A DNA stretch of 50,344 nt from Polyangiaceae bacterium (GCA_029261965.1 JAJDAH010000299.1:1-50344); one strand, 5' to 3'. Counted from the first letter of the stretch, positions 24,315 to 32,478 are shown. The notes: generated from the letters alone by a model not told the origin. Program-made: numbers and translations.

Positions 24315-24317
24315 GCG

Positions 24318-25103
24318 TTACCTCATTTGCGTGGCTGCGCGGAGCATCTCGTCCGCTGCCGCGATGACACGCGAGTTGACTTCGTAGTTTCGCTGGGCGC
24401 CGATGAGACCGATCATTTCTTCGACCACGTCGACGTTGGCTTGTTCGAGGGCGCCCTGAAGTAGTGTGCCCCGACCATCCGCGCCGGGGTTACCGAGCTG
24501 TGGGTCGCCGCTGGCTGCGGATTGCGAGTAGAGATTGTGTCCGAGCGAGCTCAGTCCGGAGGGATTGATGAAAATGGCCGTCTGGATCTGCCCGACATCC
24601 ACCGGCTCGGGTTGCCCGGGAACGGTCGCGCTGACCGCACCGGTGGACGAGATCGAGAGGCTCGTCGCCTCCGGCGGGATCGTGACAGGCGGGTCGAGCA
24701 CCAGGCCTTCGGGAGTGACCAGTCGCCCCTCGCCGTCCGCACGCAGAGTGCCGGACCTCGTGTACGCGGGTGTCCCATCGTTCTGCTGCACGACGAAGAA
24801 GCCGTTGCCCTCGATCGCGACGTCGAGGGGGTTGTTCGTCATGTTGATGGCCCCTTGCTGATGAATGCGAGCGGTCCCGACGACTTTGACTCCGTTGCCG
24901 ACTTGCAAACCTGTCGGATCGACGTTTGTCGGCCCAGTGCGAGCGCCTGGGGCTCGCACCGTCTGGTAGAGCAAGTCCTGAAAGCTCGCGCGCTGCTTCT
25001 TGAAACCAACCGTATTCGCGTTGGCGATGTTGTTCGAAATTGATTCGAGGTTGGTCTGTTGGGCAGACATCCCGGTGGCAGCGACGTGGAGCGATCGAAA
25101 CAT
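24318..25103 (-). CDS. flgG: Distal rod protein FlgG
   Basis: Distal rod subunit. 261 residues, the standard length. The N-terminal signature MFRSLHVAATGMSAQQTNL and NNIANANTVGFKKQRASFQD, GNGFFVVQQNDGTPAYTRSG and the C-terminal ANVDVVEEMIGLIGAQRNYE are diagnostic. ATG 25103 is chosen for the GGAG 9 nt upstream and family N-terminus; a 19-residue extension to 25160 would start upstream of the predicted transcript. It heads flgG-flgA-flgH-flgI-flgJ. No separate flgF is present in the window. Confidence 0.95.
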   Translation of the reverse strand: MFRSLHVAATGMSAQQTNLESISNNIANANTVGFKKQRASFQDLLYQTVRAPGARTGPTNVDPTGLQVGNGVKVVGTARIHQQGAINMTNNPLDVAIEGNGFFVVQQNDGTPAYTRSGTLRADGEGRLVTPEGLVLDPPVTIPPEATSLSISSTGAVSATVPGQPEPVDVGQIQTAIFINPSGLSSLGHNLYSQSAASGDPQLGNPGADGRGTLLQGALEQANVDVVEEMIGLIGAQRNYEVNSRVIAAADEMLRAATQMR

Positions 25104-25155
25104 GGCTTCTATCTCCAAAGGCGGCCGAGTGGGCCGTCCGTTGTCCCGAACAAGA

Positions 25156-25171
25156 TGCAATGCTGATGCCA
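25156..25171 (-). promoter_or_regulatory. Sigma-54 promoter of the flgG-A-H-I-J operon
   Basis: Minus-strand TGGCATCAGCATTGCA: TGGCA at -24 and a perfect TTGCA at -12 with GG-N10-GC. The predicted start is about 25145, 42 nt before the flgG ATG. It lies just past the stop of the Cys-rich lipoprotein gene. Confidence 0.8.
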
Positions 25172-25175
25172 GCGC

Positions 25176-25547
25176 TCAGCCACCGCCGGCTCCATCGTTG
25201 GCGGCATCTGCGTCGCTCGGTGCGTCCGCATCGGCATCTGCATCTGCGGTGGCGTCTGATGACGAGTCGCTCGCGGCGTCCAGCAGAGGCATCGAAGAGT
25301 CTTCGGTCGAGGCATCAGGCGCTGGCGGCGGATCCGGCGGTCCGTCGGGGTTGGCTGTGCTGCCGCCCTCCGAGCCTCCCTCATCGGATGCGTCGCCGGT
25401 CTGCTTCACGGCGCAGACTCCTTGCCGGCAACGCAAACCGCTCGTGCAATCGCTGTGTCTCAGGCAGGCGTCGGCGCAGCCACTCGTCAGCGCGAGCACG
25501 GCGCCGGCGGCCAGAAGTATCGGAACCAGCAGATCAGAAACGCGCAC
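25176..25547 (-). CDS. Cys-rich lipoprotein with long Asp/Ala/Ser tail, unknown function
   Basis: Exported lipoprotein of 123 residues I cannot assign to a family. A signal ends at LTSGC (Cys 24). It is followed by a compact Cys-rich segment (ADACLRHSDCTSGLRCRQGV then CA; six Cys within about residues 24-46), a small disulfide-knot type common in myxobacterial surface proteins. The remaining ~75 residues are Asp/Ala/Ser/Pro-rich and probably disordered. It overlaps the outer-membrane protein gene by 14 bp, so the two are one transcript, predicted to start from the sigma-54-type site at 26131-26146. This places it in the flagellar regulon by inference only. Confidence 0.7.
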   Translation of the reverse strand: MRVSDLLVPILLAAGAVLALTSGCADACLRHSDCTSGLRCRQGVCAVKQTGDASDEGGSEGGSTANPDGPPDPPPAPDASTEDSSMPLLDAASDSSSDATADADADADAPSDADAANDGAGGG

Positions 25548-26076
25548 GGATACCTGCCGAGAAGAGCGCCCACATCAAGACGCTGTTTTTGGGGAGATCG
25601 CTGCCGAGAGGCAGCGCGTTGAACGAAGGTTCGAGCAGCAAGCTCGTCTTCTTGCCGAGCGGAATGAGAAATTTTGCGCCGACGCCACCTCCTATCAACG
25701 TACGTGGTGCCACTGTGCCGGTGACGTTGACGAACGCCCCTACGCTCTCGGAAAGCCATCGGATGTAGCGGACCTCCGCTCCGATGGCCGCCCGTGGCTC
25801 GATCTCGACGAACGCGCGAAATCCGAATGCCTCGTACTCCGTCTCGTCGACGTGGATGTCCGCCCCGCCGAAGATCCGTGTGCGCGCCCGTTCCCACGCG
25901 ATGCTGCTGTCGCCCGGATTGCCGCCCTGAAGGCCCGTGGCCAGCCCGAGCTCGCCGTCCACGACCCACCTCTGCGCGAGCGCCTCGGGCGCCAGAAGTG
26001 TGGCGGCAATGAACGTCGCGACCGTGACGCTGAGCCGAATCTGCCAGCTGAATTTCGAGGAGTTTGGATGAATCAC
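25534..26076 (-). CDS. Predicted outer-membrane beta-barrel protein, unknown function
   Basis: A 180-residue exported protein. The signal peptide (VATFIAATLLAPEALA) is followed by alternating strands such as ARTRIFGGADIHVDE, YEAFGFRAFVEIEPRAAIG, LIGGGVGAKFLIPLGKKTSLL, and the chain ends in the aromatic strand FSAGIRARF, as in outer-membrane barrels of about eight strands. I recognise no named family. The start is GTG 26076. It sits between the fleQ terminator and the flgG operon, with a sigma-54-type promoter 55-70 bp upstream, so coexpression with the flagellum is likely. Possible roles include an outer-membrane collar, sheath or motility-related envelope protein; all are speculative. Confidence 0.7.
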   Translation of the reverse strand: MIHPNSSKFSWQIRLSVTVATFIAATLLAPEALAQRWVVDGELGLATGLQGGNPGDSSIAWERARTRIFGGADIHVDETEYEAFGFRAFVEIEPRAAIGAEVRYIRWLSESVGAFVNVTGTVAPRTLIGGGVGAKFLIPLGKKTSLLLEPSFNALPLGSDLPKNSVLMWALFSAGIRARF

Positions 26077-26130
26077 GGCGTGATGACTGGGGTCTTGCTT
26101 GTGGCCCGCTCGTACTCTGGTCCCACTGAT

Positions 26131-26146
26131 CGCAAGCCGCGCGCCA
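26131..26146 (-). promoter_or_regulatory. Sigma-54 promoter of the outer-membrane protein/lipoprotein pair
   Basis: Minus-strand TGGCGCGCGGCTTGCG: TGGC and TTGC with GG-N10-GC. The predicted start is about 26120, a 44-nt leader before GTG 26076. It lies between the fleQ terminator and the gene it would drive. Confidence 0.65.
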
Positions 26147-26160
26147 ACGGTGGCTGAACG

Positions 26161-26186
26161 AAAAAAGGCGGGCTCGAAGCCCGCCT
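26161..26186 (-). terminator. Intrinsic terminator of fleQ
   Basis: On the minus strand a perfect 9-bp stem (26178-26186 with 26166-26174, loop of 3) is followed at once by six T (26166-26161). It stands 34 bp after the fleQ stop. This is the clearest Rho-independent terminator of the window. Confidence 0.9.
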
Positions 26187-26219
26187 CTTGGCGCCGCCAC
26201 CGAATCGGTGAGCTTTCGC

Positions 26220-27350
26220 TCAGGCCGCTTTCGACATGCGCTTGCGCTTCAGCATCTCGACCAAGGTGGTCCGGTTGAGCCCCAGCAATTGGGCCGCGCG
26301 GTTTTTGTTCCAGCTCGTCCGGTCGAGCGCCTGACGGATCAGGCCGTTCTCGAAGAGCTCGACAGCGTTGCGCAGATCGATGCCGGAATCTGGTAGCTGA
26401 GGCGCAGCGCGTCGTTCGCCGCCGAGCCCGCGAACGCGTGAGGGCAGGTCTTGCGGCTCAATCCGCTCGCCGGCAATGAGCAAGACCGCGCGCGCTATCG
26501 TGTTCTCGAGCTCTCGAACGTTGCCGGGCCAGTCGTATGTGACCAAGAGCTGGGCGGCGGAGCGGGAGATTCCCGAAACGTTTCGACCGGTCTTTTTGCG
26601 AGCCTGAATGAGGAAGTGTTGCACCAACAGCGGCACGTCCTCAGCACGCTCACGCAGCGGCGGAACGTCGAGATGGATGACGTTGAGCCGGTAGTACAGA
26701 TCCTCGCGGAAGGTTCCCGCCGCGACGGCCTTTTCCAAATCGATGTTCGTGGCAGCGACGATTCGCACGTCGGCCTGAAGCGTCCGTGTGTCGCCCACAG
26801 GGGAGTACTCGTGGCTCTGCAGGATGCGGAGCAGCTTCACCTGGAGCGCGAGCGGCATCTCGCCAATTTCGTCGAGAAACAGCGTGCCACCCTGGGCTTG
26901 GGCGATGCGCCCCGCCTTCGCCGCGTGGGCGCCGGTAAAGGCACCTCGGGCGTGCCCGAACAACTCGCTCTCGAGAAGGTTTTCGGGGATGGCGCCGCAG
27001 TTGATGGCGACGAAGCTCGCCTCGTTGCGCGGGCTCGCGCTGTGTACTGCGCGCGCTACGAGCTCTTTGCCCGTGCCGCTCTCACCGGTCACGAGCACCG
27101 TGCAATCGGTGTCCGCGACTCGATCGATGACCCGATAGAGGTCGACGAGCGATTCGGCGCTACCGATGACTCCAGCCATGCTTCGCGGCATCTGGCCTGA
27201 GACTCTCGGAGCCGGCGTGCCCTCGACGTCACTGATCTCCCCACCTGCCGGGAACACTCCCGAGTCGAACACTCCCGAGCCGCGCTCCTCGTCGTCCAAG
27301 CGAATGGTGATGTTTTCTGTCGGGGCGGCGTTGTCGGTGGTGTTCATCAT
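26220..27350 (-). CDS. FleQ/FlgR-like sigma-54 activator lacking a receiver domain
   Basis: Enhancer-binding ATPase that opens sigma-54 promoters. From ATG 27350 it has 376 residues: about 60 residues of disordered lead, then an AAA+ core with Walker A GESGTGKE, the sigma-54 contact loop GAFTGA, Walker B TLFLDEIGEM and RLNVIHLDVPPLRER, and a Fis-type HTH at the C-terminus (NKNRAAQLLGLNRTTLVE) of FleQ/FlrA type. Neither a receiver nor a recognisable FleQ N-terminal domain is present. The start is uncertain: GAAGGAG lies 12 nt before 27350, while ATGs at 27362 and 27371 also fit; 27479 would precede the predicted transcript. It is the obvious activator for the sigma-54 sites here, including its own. 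Confidence 0.9.
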   Translation of the reverse strand: MMNTTDNAAPTENITIRLDDEERGSGVFDSGVFPAGGEISDVEGTPAPRVSGQMPRSMAGVIGSAESLVDLYRVIDRVADTDCTVLVTGESGTGKELVARAVHSASPRNEASFVAINCGAIPENLLESELFGHARGAFTGAHAAKAGRIAQAQGGTLFLDEIGEMPLALQVKLLRILQSHEYSPVGDTRTLQADVRIVAATNIDLEKAVAAGTFREDLYYRLNVIHLDVPPLRERAEDVPLLVQHFLIQARKKTGRNVSGISRSAAQLLVTYDWPGNVRELENTIARAVLLIAGERIEPQDLPSRVRGLGGERRAAPQLPDSGIDLRNAVELFENGLIRQALDRTSWNKNRAAQLLGLNRTTLVEMLKRKRMSKAA

Positions 27351-27400
27351 TTGAAAAGTCATCTCCTTCATGGACCCAAACGCGGGTGAACCATCGCCAG

Positions 27401-27416
27401 AGCAAGGCGCGGGCCA
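27401..27416 (-). promoter_or_regulatory. Sigma-54 promoter of fleQ
   Basis: Minus-strand TGGCCCGCGCCTTGCT: one mismatch in the -24 box and perfect TTGC at -12, GG-N10-GC. The predicted start is about 27390, which excludes the longest reading frame start at 27479 and suggests self-activation of fleQ. Confidence 0.7.
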
Positions 27417-27738
27417 ACCGCCAGAAACCTGGCTGCTAGGCGTGGAACTCTTGGCGATTGCCGGTTTGGTCGAGTCCACGCGAGACGCGCGTCATGGGTC
27501 AGGAGTTACCCAGGCAACTTCCGCGTGGGACAAAGTCCGACAGGTCAATTATCACTAATAAATGCGAATAGTTATGTGATGATTCGACAGGGTCGAGGCA
27601 TGGCGGGTCAAAAAAACCCCATGAGGTCGCTAGACACCCATGGCGCTGCGGCCAAACGTCTCGATGTCGTCTTGGACGGCCGAAATCGCCAAGCCTTGAG
27701 CTGAATGTTTCAGCCGGTATCGGCCGCCACCGAGCGCC
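27417..27738. promoter_or_regulatory. Divergent control region between fleQ and flgB
   Basis: No gene. About 320 bp lie between the back-to-back sigma-54-type promoters of fleQ and flgB. It contains an AT-rich island (about 27540-27585, in otherwise GC-rich DNA) with a GATAAT hexamer on the minus strand (27548-27553), a possible sigma-70 -10 element, and an A-run within GGG...CCC (27606-27620). An activator enhancer and a bending-protein site would be expected here, but I cannot define their sequence. Confidence 0.4.
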
Positions 27739-27754
27739 TGGCACGCGGCGTGCT
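27739..27754 (+). promoter_or_regulatory. Sigma-54 promoter of flgB-flgC-fliE
   Basis: TGGCACGCGGCGTGCT: perfect TGGCACG at -24, GTGC at -12, GG-N10-GC. The predicted start is about 27765, only 4 nt before the GTG of flgB. Confidence 0.75.
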
Positions 27755-27768
27755 CCAGGCACGGCATC

Positions 27769-28167
27769 GTGGACGCGCTGTTCGCCCCTGTCGCCCCTCT
27801 GCAGAAGTCGCTCGACTACCACCTCGAGCGACACAACCTGCTGGCGTCGAACGTCGCGCACGTCGAGACGCCCGGTTTCAAACCTCGGGACCTTCGTCGC
27901 GTCGACGATACGTTCCCGGCGACCTTTGCCGTTGCGCTAGAGCGGACGAGCTCGGCGCACATGGCATCGCCGGCGGGCAGTGCGGCACCGATGGCCGGTC
28001 GCGTTTTCCACGATTTGTCCGCCGGCCGCGGTCGGGACAACAACTACGTCTCGCTCGATCGCGAGGCGTCGAAGGTGGCGGCGAACCACATTCGCTACGA
28101 CGTGGTTTCCGCCATCGTCTCAGCGGAGCTGAGGCAGCTCGCCTACGCCGCGAACGACTCTCGTTAG
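27769..28167 (+). CDS. flgB: Proximal rod protein FlgB
   Basis: Proximal rod subunit. 132 residues, standard length. LQKSLDYHLERHNLLASNV and HVETPGFKPRDLRR match the rod-protein N-terminus; the C-terminal half (GRDNNYVSLDREASKVAAN, YDVVSAIVSAELRQL) matches FlgB. The start is GTG 27769; no clear ribosome site precedes it and the predicted transcript begins only 4 nt upstream. The next possible in-frame start lies well inside the conserved region. flgC follows after 23 bp. Confidence 0.93.
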   Translation: MDALFAPVAPLQKSLDYHLERHNLLASNVAHVETPGFKPRDLRRVDDTFPATFAVALERTSSAHMASPAGSAAPMAGRVFHDLSAGRGRDNNYVSLDREASKVAANHIRYDVVSAIVSAELRQLAYAANDSR

Positions 28168-28190
28168 CGCGACCCCGAGGAGGTTTTTGC

Positions 28191-28622
28191 ATGTTGGGAA
28201 TTTTTAGCGCCATGGAAATCTCGGCCTCGGGCCTTTCGGCCGAGAGGGTCCGAATGAACACGATCGCCTCCAACCTCGCGAATGCAAAAACGACACGCAC
28301 CGAGGAAGGCGGCCCGTATCGCCGTCTCGATCCCGTTTTCGTCGCTCGTCCGCTCGGTCAAGCCCGTTTCAGCGCTGGAACGGATGCTTCCGCTTCGGTG
28401 GTGCACGTGGACCGGATCGTCGAGGACCAGCGACCGGGCATGATGGTTCACCAACCGGGCCACCCCGACGCCGACGAAGCGGGCTACGTCGAGTATCCCA
28501 ACGTCAACGTCGTCGAAGAAATGGTGAACATGATAACCGCTTCTCGCGCGTACGAGGCGGGGGTCAGCAGCGTTTCCGCCGTGAAGCGAATGGCGCGCTC
28601 GGCCATCGACATCGGCGGCTGA
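28191..28622 (+). CDS. flgC: Proximal rod protein FlgC
   Basis: Rod subunit of 143 residues. FSAMEISASGLSAERVRMNT, IASNLANAKTTRTEEGGPYR and the C-terminal EYPNVNVVEEMVNMITASRA are diagnostic. ATG 28191 has a GAGGAGG ribosome site at 28177-28183. The longer frame from 27705 is a shadow of flgB. fliE follows after 4 bp. Confidence 0.95.
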   Translation: MLGIFSAMEISASGLSAERVRMNTIASNLANAKTTRTEEGGPYRRLDPVFVARPLGQARFSAGTDASASVVHVDRIVEDQRPGMMVHQPGHPDADEAGYVEYPNVNVVEEMVNMITASRAYEAGVSSVSAVKRMARSAIDIGG

Positions 28623-28626
28623 TTCC

Positions 28627-28992
28627 ATGAGCTTGATGCCCGTTCAGGCTCCCGGTATCGCGCTCGCGCAGCCCAACGAGCCGCTGAGCATCGCGGATGG
28701 CGCCGCCCAGCCGCTCGACGGGTTGGCACCGCAAGCGCTCGACGAGGCGTCGAAAACCCCCGGGATCGGCGTCGACCCTTTCGGGGACATTCTCGGCCGA
28801 ATGGTGCAGAGCGCGAACGCGACCGGCCTAGAGGCGGCTCGCGCCGCGGATGAATTCGCGGCGGGCACTCGAGACGACATCCACGGGACGATGATTGCGT
28901 TGAGCAAGGCGGACATCGAATTTCGGCTGGCCAGCAACGTTCGTAACAAGATCGTGGACGCGTTCTACGAGCTTTGGCGCATGCAGGTCTGA
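28627..28992 (+). CDS. fliE: MS-ring/rod adaptor FliE
   Basis: Connects the MS ring to the rod. 121 residues, slightly long because of a variable Pro/Ala-rich N-terminal 45 residues. The conserved C-terminal part is VDPFGDILGRMVQSANATGL, DIHGTMIALSKADIEFRLA and SNVRNKIVDAFYELWRMQV. Third gene of the flgBC-fliE unit; the fliF promoter lies in the 54-bp gap that follows. Confidence 0.92.
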   Translation: MSLMPVQAPGIALAQPNEPLSIADGAAQPLDGLAPQALDEASKTPGIGVDPFGDILGRMVQSANATGLEAARAADEFAAGTRDDIHGTMIALSKADIEFRLASNVRNKIVDAFYELWRMQV

Positions 28993-29017
28993 GCCGGAGT
29001 CCGGGTCGACGCGATGC

Positions 29018-29033
29018 TGGTTCCAAAATTGCA
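29018..29033 (+). promoter_or_regulatory. Sigma-54 promoter of the fliF operon
   Basis: TGGTTCCAAAATTGCA: TGG at -24 and perfect TTGCA at -12 with GG-N10-GC. The predicted start is about 29044, 3 nt before GTG 29047 or 39 nt before the alternative ATG 29083. Confidence 0.65.
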
Positions 29034-29046
29034 ACGAAACTGAGCC

Positions 29047-30681
29047 GTGGCCGACGAAGAGCAGCCAGCGAGGAATCAGCTCATGGGGTTCTGGGCGTCC
29101 CTGTCCACCGCCAAGCGGGTGGCGCTGCTCGTCGTCACGCTCGGCGTGCTCGTCGGCGTGCTCGCCATCGCGGGTGTCGGCTCCATCGAGCGCCAAGGTT
29201 ATCTGTTCACCGAGCTGACGCCCGAGGACGCCGCGGCGGTGGCGGAAAAGCTCAACGAGCTCAAGATCCCTCACGAAATCGAGGCGAACGGGACGGCAAT
29301 CACTGTCTCTCACGACCGCGTGCACGCGCTCCGCCTCGAGCTCGCCTCGGCAGGGCTGCCCCGGGGAGGCTCGGTGGGCTTCGAGATCTTCGATCAATCG
29401 CACCTCGGCGCCACCGAATTCGAACAGCAGGTCAACCTGCGGCGAGCGCTCGAAGGCGAGCTGGGTCGGTCGATTCGCACGATCGACGGTGTTCAAAACG
29501 CACGCGTCCACCTCGTGATGGCCGAGCGTCGTCTTTTCGTGGCTCGCGACGAACAGGCCTCGGCGTCGGTCGTCCTGCAGCTCAACAAGGGCGTGAGCTT
29601 CGGCAAAGCAGAAGTGGCTGGGATCGTTCACCTCGTGGCTTCGGCCGTGCCCGGCTTGCAACACGAGGGCGTCTCGGTGGTCAACACCGACGGGTTGACG
29701 CTGCACCGTCCAAACGCCGACGGTTCGACCGCCGGCGGTGGGTCCGATCTCCAGGCGGAGCAGTCGAGAGAGGTTGCTCTCAAGATGGAGGACCTGGCGC
29801 GCTCGCTACTCGAGCGAGCCGTGGGACGCGGAAAGGCCGATGTCCGGGTGCACGTCGATCTCGATGCGGCCACCCGGGAGCGCACCGAAGAGCACTACGA
29901 GCCGAGCCAGACCGCGCTTCGGAGCGAGCACAAGGTCGAAGAATCTGCCGCGGGCGAGGGGGCCACCGTGGCGGGGGTGCCAGGCGCGCAGACCAACCTG
30001 CCGGACGGGGACCCGGAATTCGCGCCGCCGGAGGAAGAGCTCGCGGCCGGCGCTGGTGGGCTCGTTCGTCGAAGCCAGACCCGCAACTGGGAAGTCGACC
30101 GAGTCACCGAGAAGGTGCGAACTCCCGCAGGTCGGATCAATCGGGTCTCGGTGGCCGTGCTGATGGACGGCAACTACGAGGAGAAGGAAGGCGCGCTCAC
30201 CTACGTTCCCCGTAGCAAGGAGGAGCTCGAGCGTTTTGGCGAGATCGTCAAGAGCGCCGTGGGTTTCAACGCCGAGCGGGGCGACCAAATCCGCATCGAG
30301 AACGCCGAATTCGCCAAGCTCGACGGTTTCGACGACGACGTGGCACCGCCGGTCCCGCTGTACCAGCAGCATTGGAAATACCTGGCGATCGCCGGCGGAG
30401 TGCTCGTCGTGCTCTTGGCGATCATCGTCTTGCTCTGGCGTCGAGGCAGCAAGGGCAAAGCTCAGCCGGCGAAGGTCAAGGCTTTGGAGCAGGGGGCATT
30501 GCTCGCCGAGCTCGAAGCTGCCGGCATGCCGGGGGTAGCTGGCCAGCTCGCGAGCGGCCTCGACTACCGGGCCAAGGCGTTGGAAATCGCCGAGCACGAT
30601 CCGGCGACGGCCGCCGTAATTCTTCGGCGCTGGCTGAACAGTGCCGAGGCGACCGGCGTCGCAGATTCGGCACGGTCCTAG
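29047..30681 (+). CDS. fliF: Flagellar MS-ring protein FliF
   Basis: Inner-membrane ring on which the motor assembles. 544 residues: first transmembrane helix about residues 20-40, periplasmic ring-building motifs (LFTELTPEDAAAVAEKL, HALRLELASAGLPRGGSVG, FEQQVNLRRALEGELGRSI), a disordered Gly-rich loop around residues 300-345, second helix about residues 442-462 and the C-terminal FliG-binding segment. GTG 29047 is the longest start; ATG 29083 has a GAGGAA ribosome site 8-9 nt upstream and is a serious alternative that would move the start to residue 13. Confidence 0.95.
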   Translation: MADEEQPARNQLMGFWASLSTAKRVALLVVTLGVLVGVLAIAGVGSIERQGYLFTELTPEDAAAVAEKLNELKIPHEIEANGTAITVSHDRVHALRLELASAGLPRGGSVGFEIFDQSHLGATEFEQQVNLRRALEGELGRSIRTIDGVQNARVHLVMAERRLFVARDEQASASVVLQLNKGVSFGKAEVAGIVHLVASAVPGLQHEGVSVVNTDGLTLHRPNADGSTAGGGSDLQAEQSREVALKMEDLARSLLERAVGRGKADVRVHVDLDAATRERTEEHYEPSQTALRSEHKVEESAAGEGATVAGVPGAQTNLPDGDPEFAPPEEELAAGAGGLVRRSQTRNWEVDRVTEKVRTPAGRINRVSVAVLMDGNYEEKEGALTYVPRSKEELERFGEIVKSAVGFNAERGDQIRIENAEFAKLDGFDDDVAPPVPLYQQHWKYLAIAGGVLVVLLAIIVLLWRRGSKGKAQPAKVKALEQGALLAELEAAGMPGVAGQLASGLDYRAKALEIAEHDPATAAVILRRWLNSAEATGVADSARS

Positions 30682-30704
30682 CATCCGCGAGACGGACGTC
30701 GCAG

Positions 30705-31724
30705 ATGAGCGAAGACAGCAAAGCTACCGTGACCGCTTCGGGCTCCGGTTTGTCGGGTCCCGAGAAGGCTGTCTTGATGCTCCTGTCCCTCGAGGAGGGC
30801 ATGGCTGCGCCGATCGTCAGTGAGTTGGACGCGGCCGACCTCAAACGGCTCCGGGAGGTTGCCGCGGAGATGCGTACCGTACCCGCCGCGGCACTCGAAG
30901 AAGTCTACGAAGAGTTCGTCAGCAAGAGCGGCGAAGCTGTCGCTGTTCCGCGAGGTGGAGTGCGCTACCTGCGCCGACTCTCGACACGCGCCCTCGGCGA
31001 AGCACGTGCCGACGAGATTTTCATGGACGCGCCGCCGTCGGCCCTCGATCGGCTGGCCGCCGCCGAGCCGTCAGCTCTTGCGGCGGTGCTGGAGAACGAG
31101 CATCCGCAGCTCATCGCCGCGATGATGTCCCAGATCGACGCGGACAAAGGCGCGATGCTCATCGAGATGTTGCCGGAGCCCGTCCGCCCCGAGGTACTCG
31201 CTCGACTCGGCACGATGACGGAGGTTCCGGGCGCGTTGCTCGAGGATGTGGCCACGGCCATCAGCGCCGAGCTACCGAGCGGCGACGGGGGCAGTGCCAT
31301 CAGCGTCGATGGCGTCGCGCGCTCGGCTGCCGTGGTCCGCATGCTCGGCAAAGAGACTTGCGAGCTGCTGCTCGGCGATCTCGAGGAAAGCAACGAGGAC
31401 CTTGCTGCCGAGATTCGAAGAGCCATGTACAGCTTCGACGACCTGAGACTCATCGACCCCAAATCGCTCCGCGAGCTGCTCAAGGCGGTTCCTGGCGATC
31501 GACTCACGCTCGCGCTCAAGACCGCGAGCGAAGATCTCAAGACCCATCTGTTTTCCAGTATGTCGAAGCGCGCTGGAGACTTGATCCGCGACGACCTCGA
31601 GATGCTGGGCGGCGTGCGTCTCGCAGACGTCGAAGCGGCCCAAGCGGAGATCGTCGAGATCGCGCTCAGGCTCGAAGCGGAAGGCACCCTGTCACTCGGG
31701 AGCGACAACGATGAAGTCGTCTGA
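30705..31724 (+). CDS. fliG: Flagellar motor switch protein FliG
   Basis: Rotor subunit that contacts MotA. 339 residues in three Armadillo-like domains: N-terminal LSGPEKAVLMLLSLEEGMA, middle domain with the NEHPQLIAAMMSQIDADKGA (EHPQ) motif, and C-terminal torque domain MSKRAGDLIRDDLEMLGG with the charged Arg/Asp residues kept. ATG 30705 has only a weak ribosome site and lies 23 bp after fliF; the frame from 30372 is a shadow. The stop lies 14 bp inside fliH. Confidence 0.95.
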   Translation: MSEDSKATVTASGSGLSGPEKAVLMLLSLEEGMAAPIVSELDAADLKRLREVAAEMRTVPAAALEEVYEEFVSKSGEAVAVPRGGVRYLRRLSTRALGEARADEIFMDAPPSALDRLAAAEPSALAAVLENEHPQLIAAMMSQIDADKGAMLIEMLPEPVRPEVLARLGTMTEVPGALLEDVATAISAELPSGDGGSAISVDGVARSAAVVRMLGKETCELLLGDLEESNEDLAAEIRRAMYSFDDLRLIDPKSLRELLKAVPGDRLTLALKTASEDLKTHLFSSMSKRAGDLIRDDLEMLGGVRLADVEAAQAEIVEIALRLEAEGTLSLGSDNDEVV

Positions 31725-32478
31725 TTCTGCCCGAAAAGCCCTCGCGACTCACGAGTTCGACGAGGTGAGGGCGGGGGGCGTGAGCGTGCCGGCTTGGCTG
31801 GGCGCATCTGCCACGGTGGCGGCACGAACCCTCGATGTCACGACGCTGAGGCCGCCGCGCATGCCTCGCGGGATGTCGGCGCCTGGGCTGGTCGATGGTG
31901 TCCCTGAAGCGGCGAGCAATCGTCCTCGAGGTGACGATTCGGCGCCCAGCGCGTTCGACGAAGCCGACGCCCAGGGCGTCGACTCGAGCATGGCGGTCGA
32001 CGGATTCGAGCGGCCGCGAACCGACACTTACGCCGACGAGATCGCTCCGGCGATCGACGATGAAGCGCTCGCGACGATCGCTACGGCGGTGGAGAACATT
32101 TCGGAGCTCCGCGCTCAGCTGTTCCAGCGTGCCGAGCAACAGGTCGTCGAGCTGGCACTGCTCGTCGCCCGAAGAGTCGTGGCGCGCGAGGTCACGATTG
32201 AGCCAGAGTTGGTGAGGGACTTGGTGCGTGAGGGCCTCGCGGCCCTCGGGGAGCACGATCGCGTATTTGTCCGGATTGGTAGTGGTTTTTCGGACGTTCG
32301 GCGGGAGCTCGTCGCCCGTCTCGACGGCAGCGCGGCGAGCTGCGACGTGGCCGTCGACCCCGAGCTGCCGAGGTTCGGGTGCATCGTCGAGACTGAACTC
32401 GGCGAAGTGGACGAGTCCATCGATACGCGCCTAGACCTGTTGACGAACGCGATTCTCGCCGAGGACGAGCGTGTTTGA
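31711..32478 (+). CDS. fliH: Flagellar assembly protein FliH
   Basis: Regulator and stator-like stalk of the FliI export ATPase. 255 residues; the N-terminal ~110 are Pro/Ala/Asp-rich and variable, while the C-terminal part holds the V-ATPase E-like helix LFQRAEQQVVELALLVARRV and SGFSDVRRELVARL plus PRFGCIVETELGEVDESIDT, the FliH/YscL signature. It overlaps fliG by 14 bp and fliI by 8 bp. Confidence 0.9.
   Translation: MKSSDSARKALATHEFDEVRAGGVSVPAWLGASATVAARTLDVTTLRPPRMPRGMSAPGLVDGVPEAASNRPRGDDSAPSAFDEADAQGVDSSMAVDGFERPRTDTYADEIAPAIDDEALATIATAVENISELRAQLFQRAEQQVVELALLVARRVVAREVTIEPELVRDLVREGLAALGEHDRVFVRIGSGFSDVRRELVARLDGSAASCDVAVDPELPRFGCIVETELGEVDESIDTRLDLLTNAILAEDERV

Noticed and set aside
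25198-25262. Short GCATCT/GCATCG-type repeats in the Cys-rich lipoprotein gene
   Set aside because: Few imperfect units of 6 nt encoding the Asp/Ala tail; they keep frame, so phase variation is unlikely.
27351-27479. Longer fleQ start at 27479
   Set aside because: It lies upstream of the predicted sigma-54 start (27390) and adds a Pro/Ser-rich stretch with no family match.
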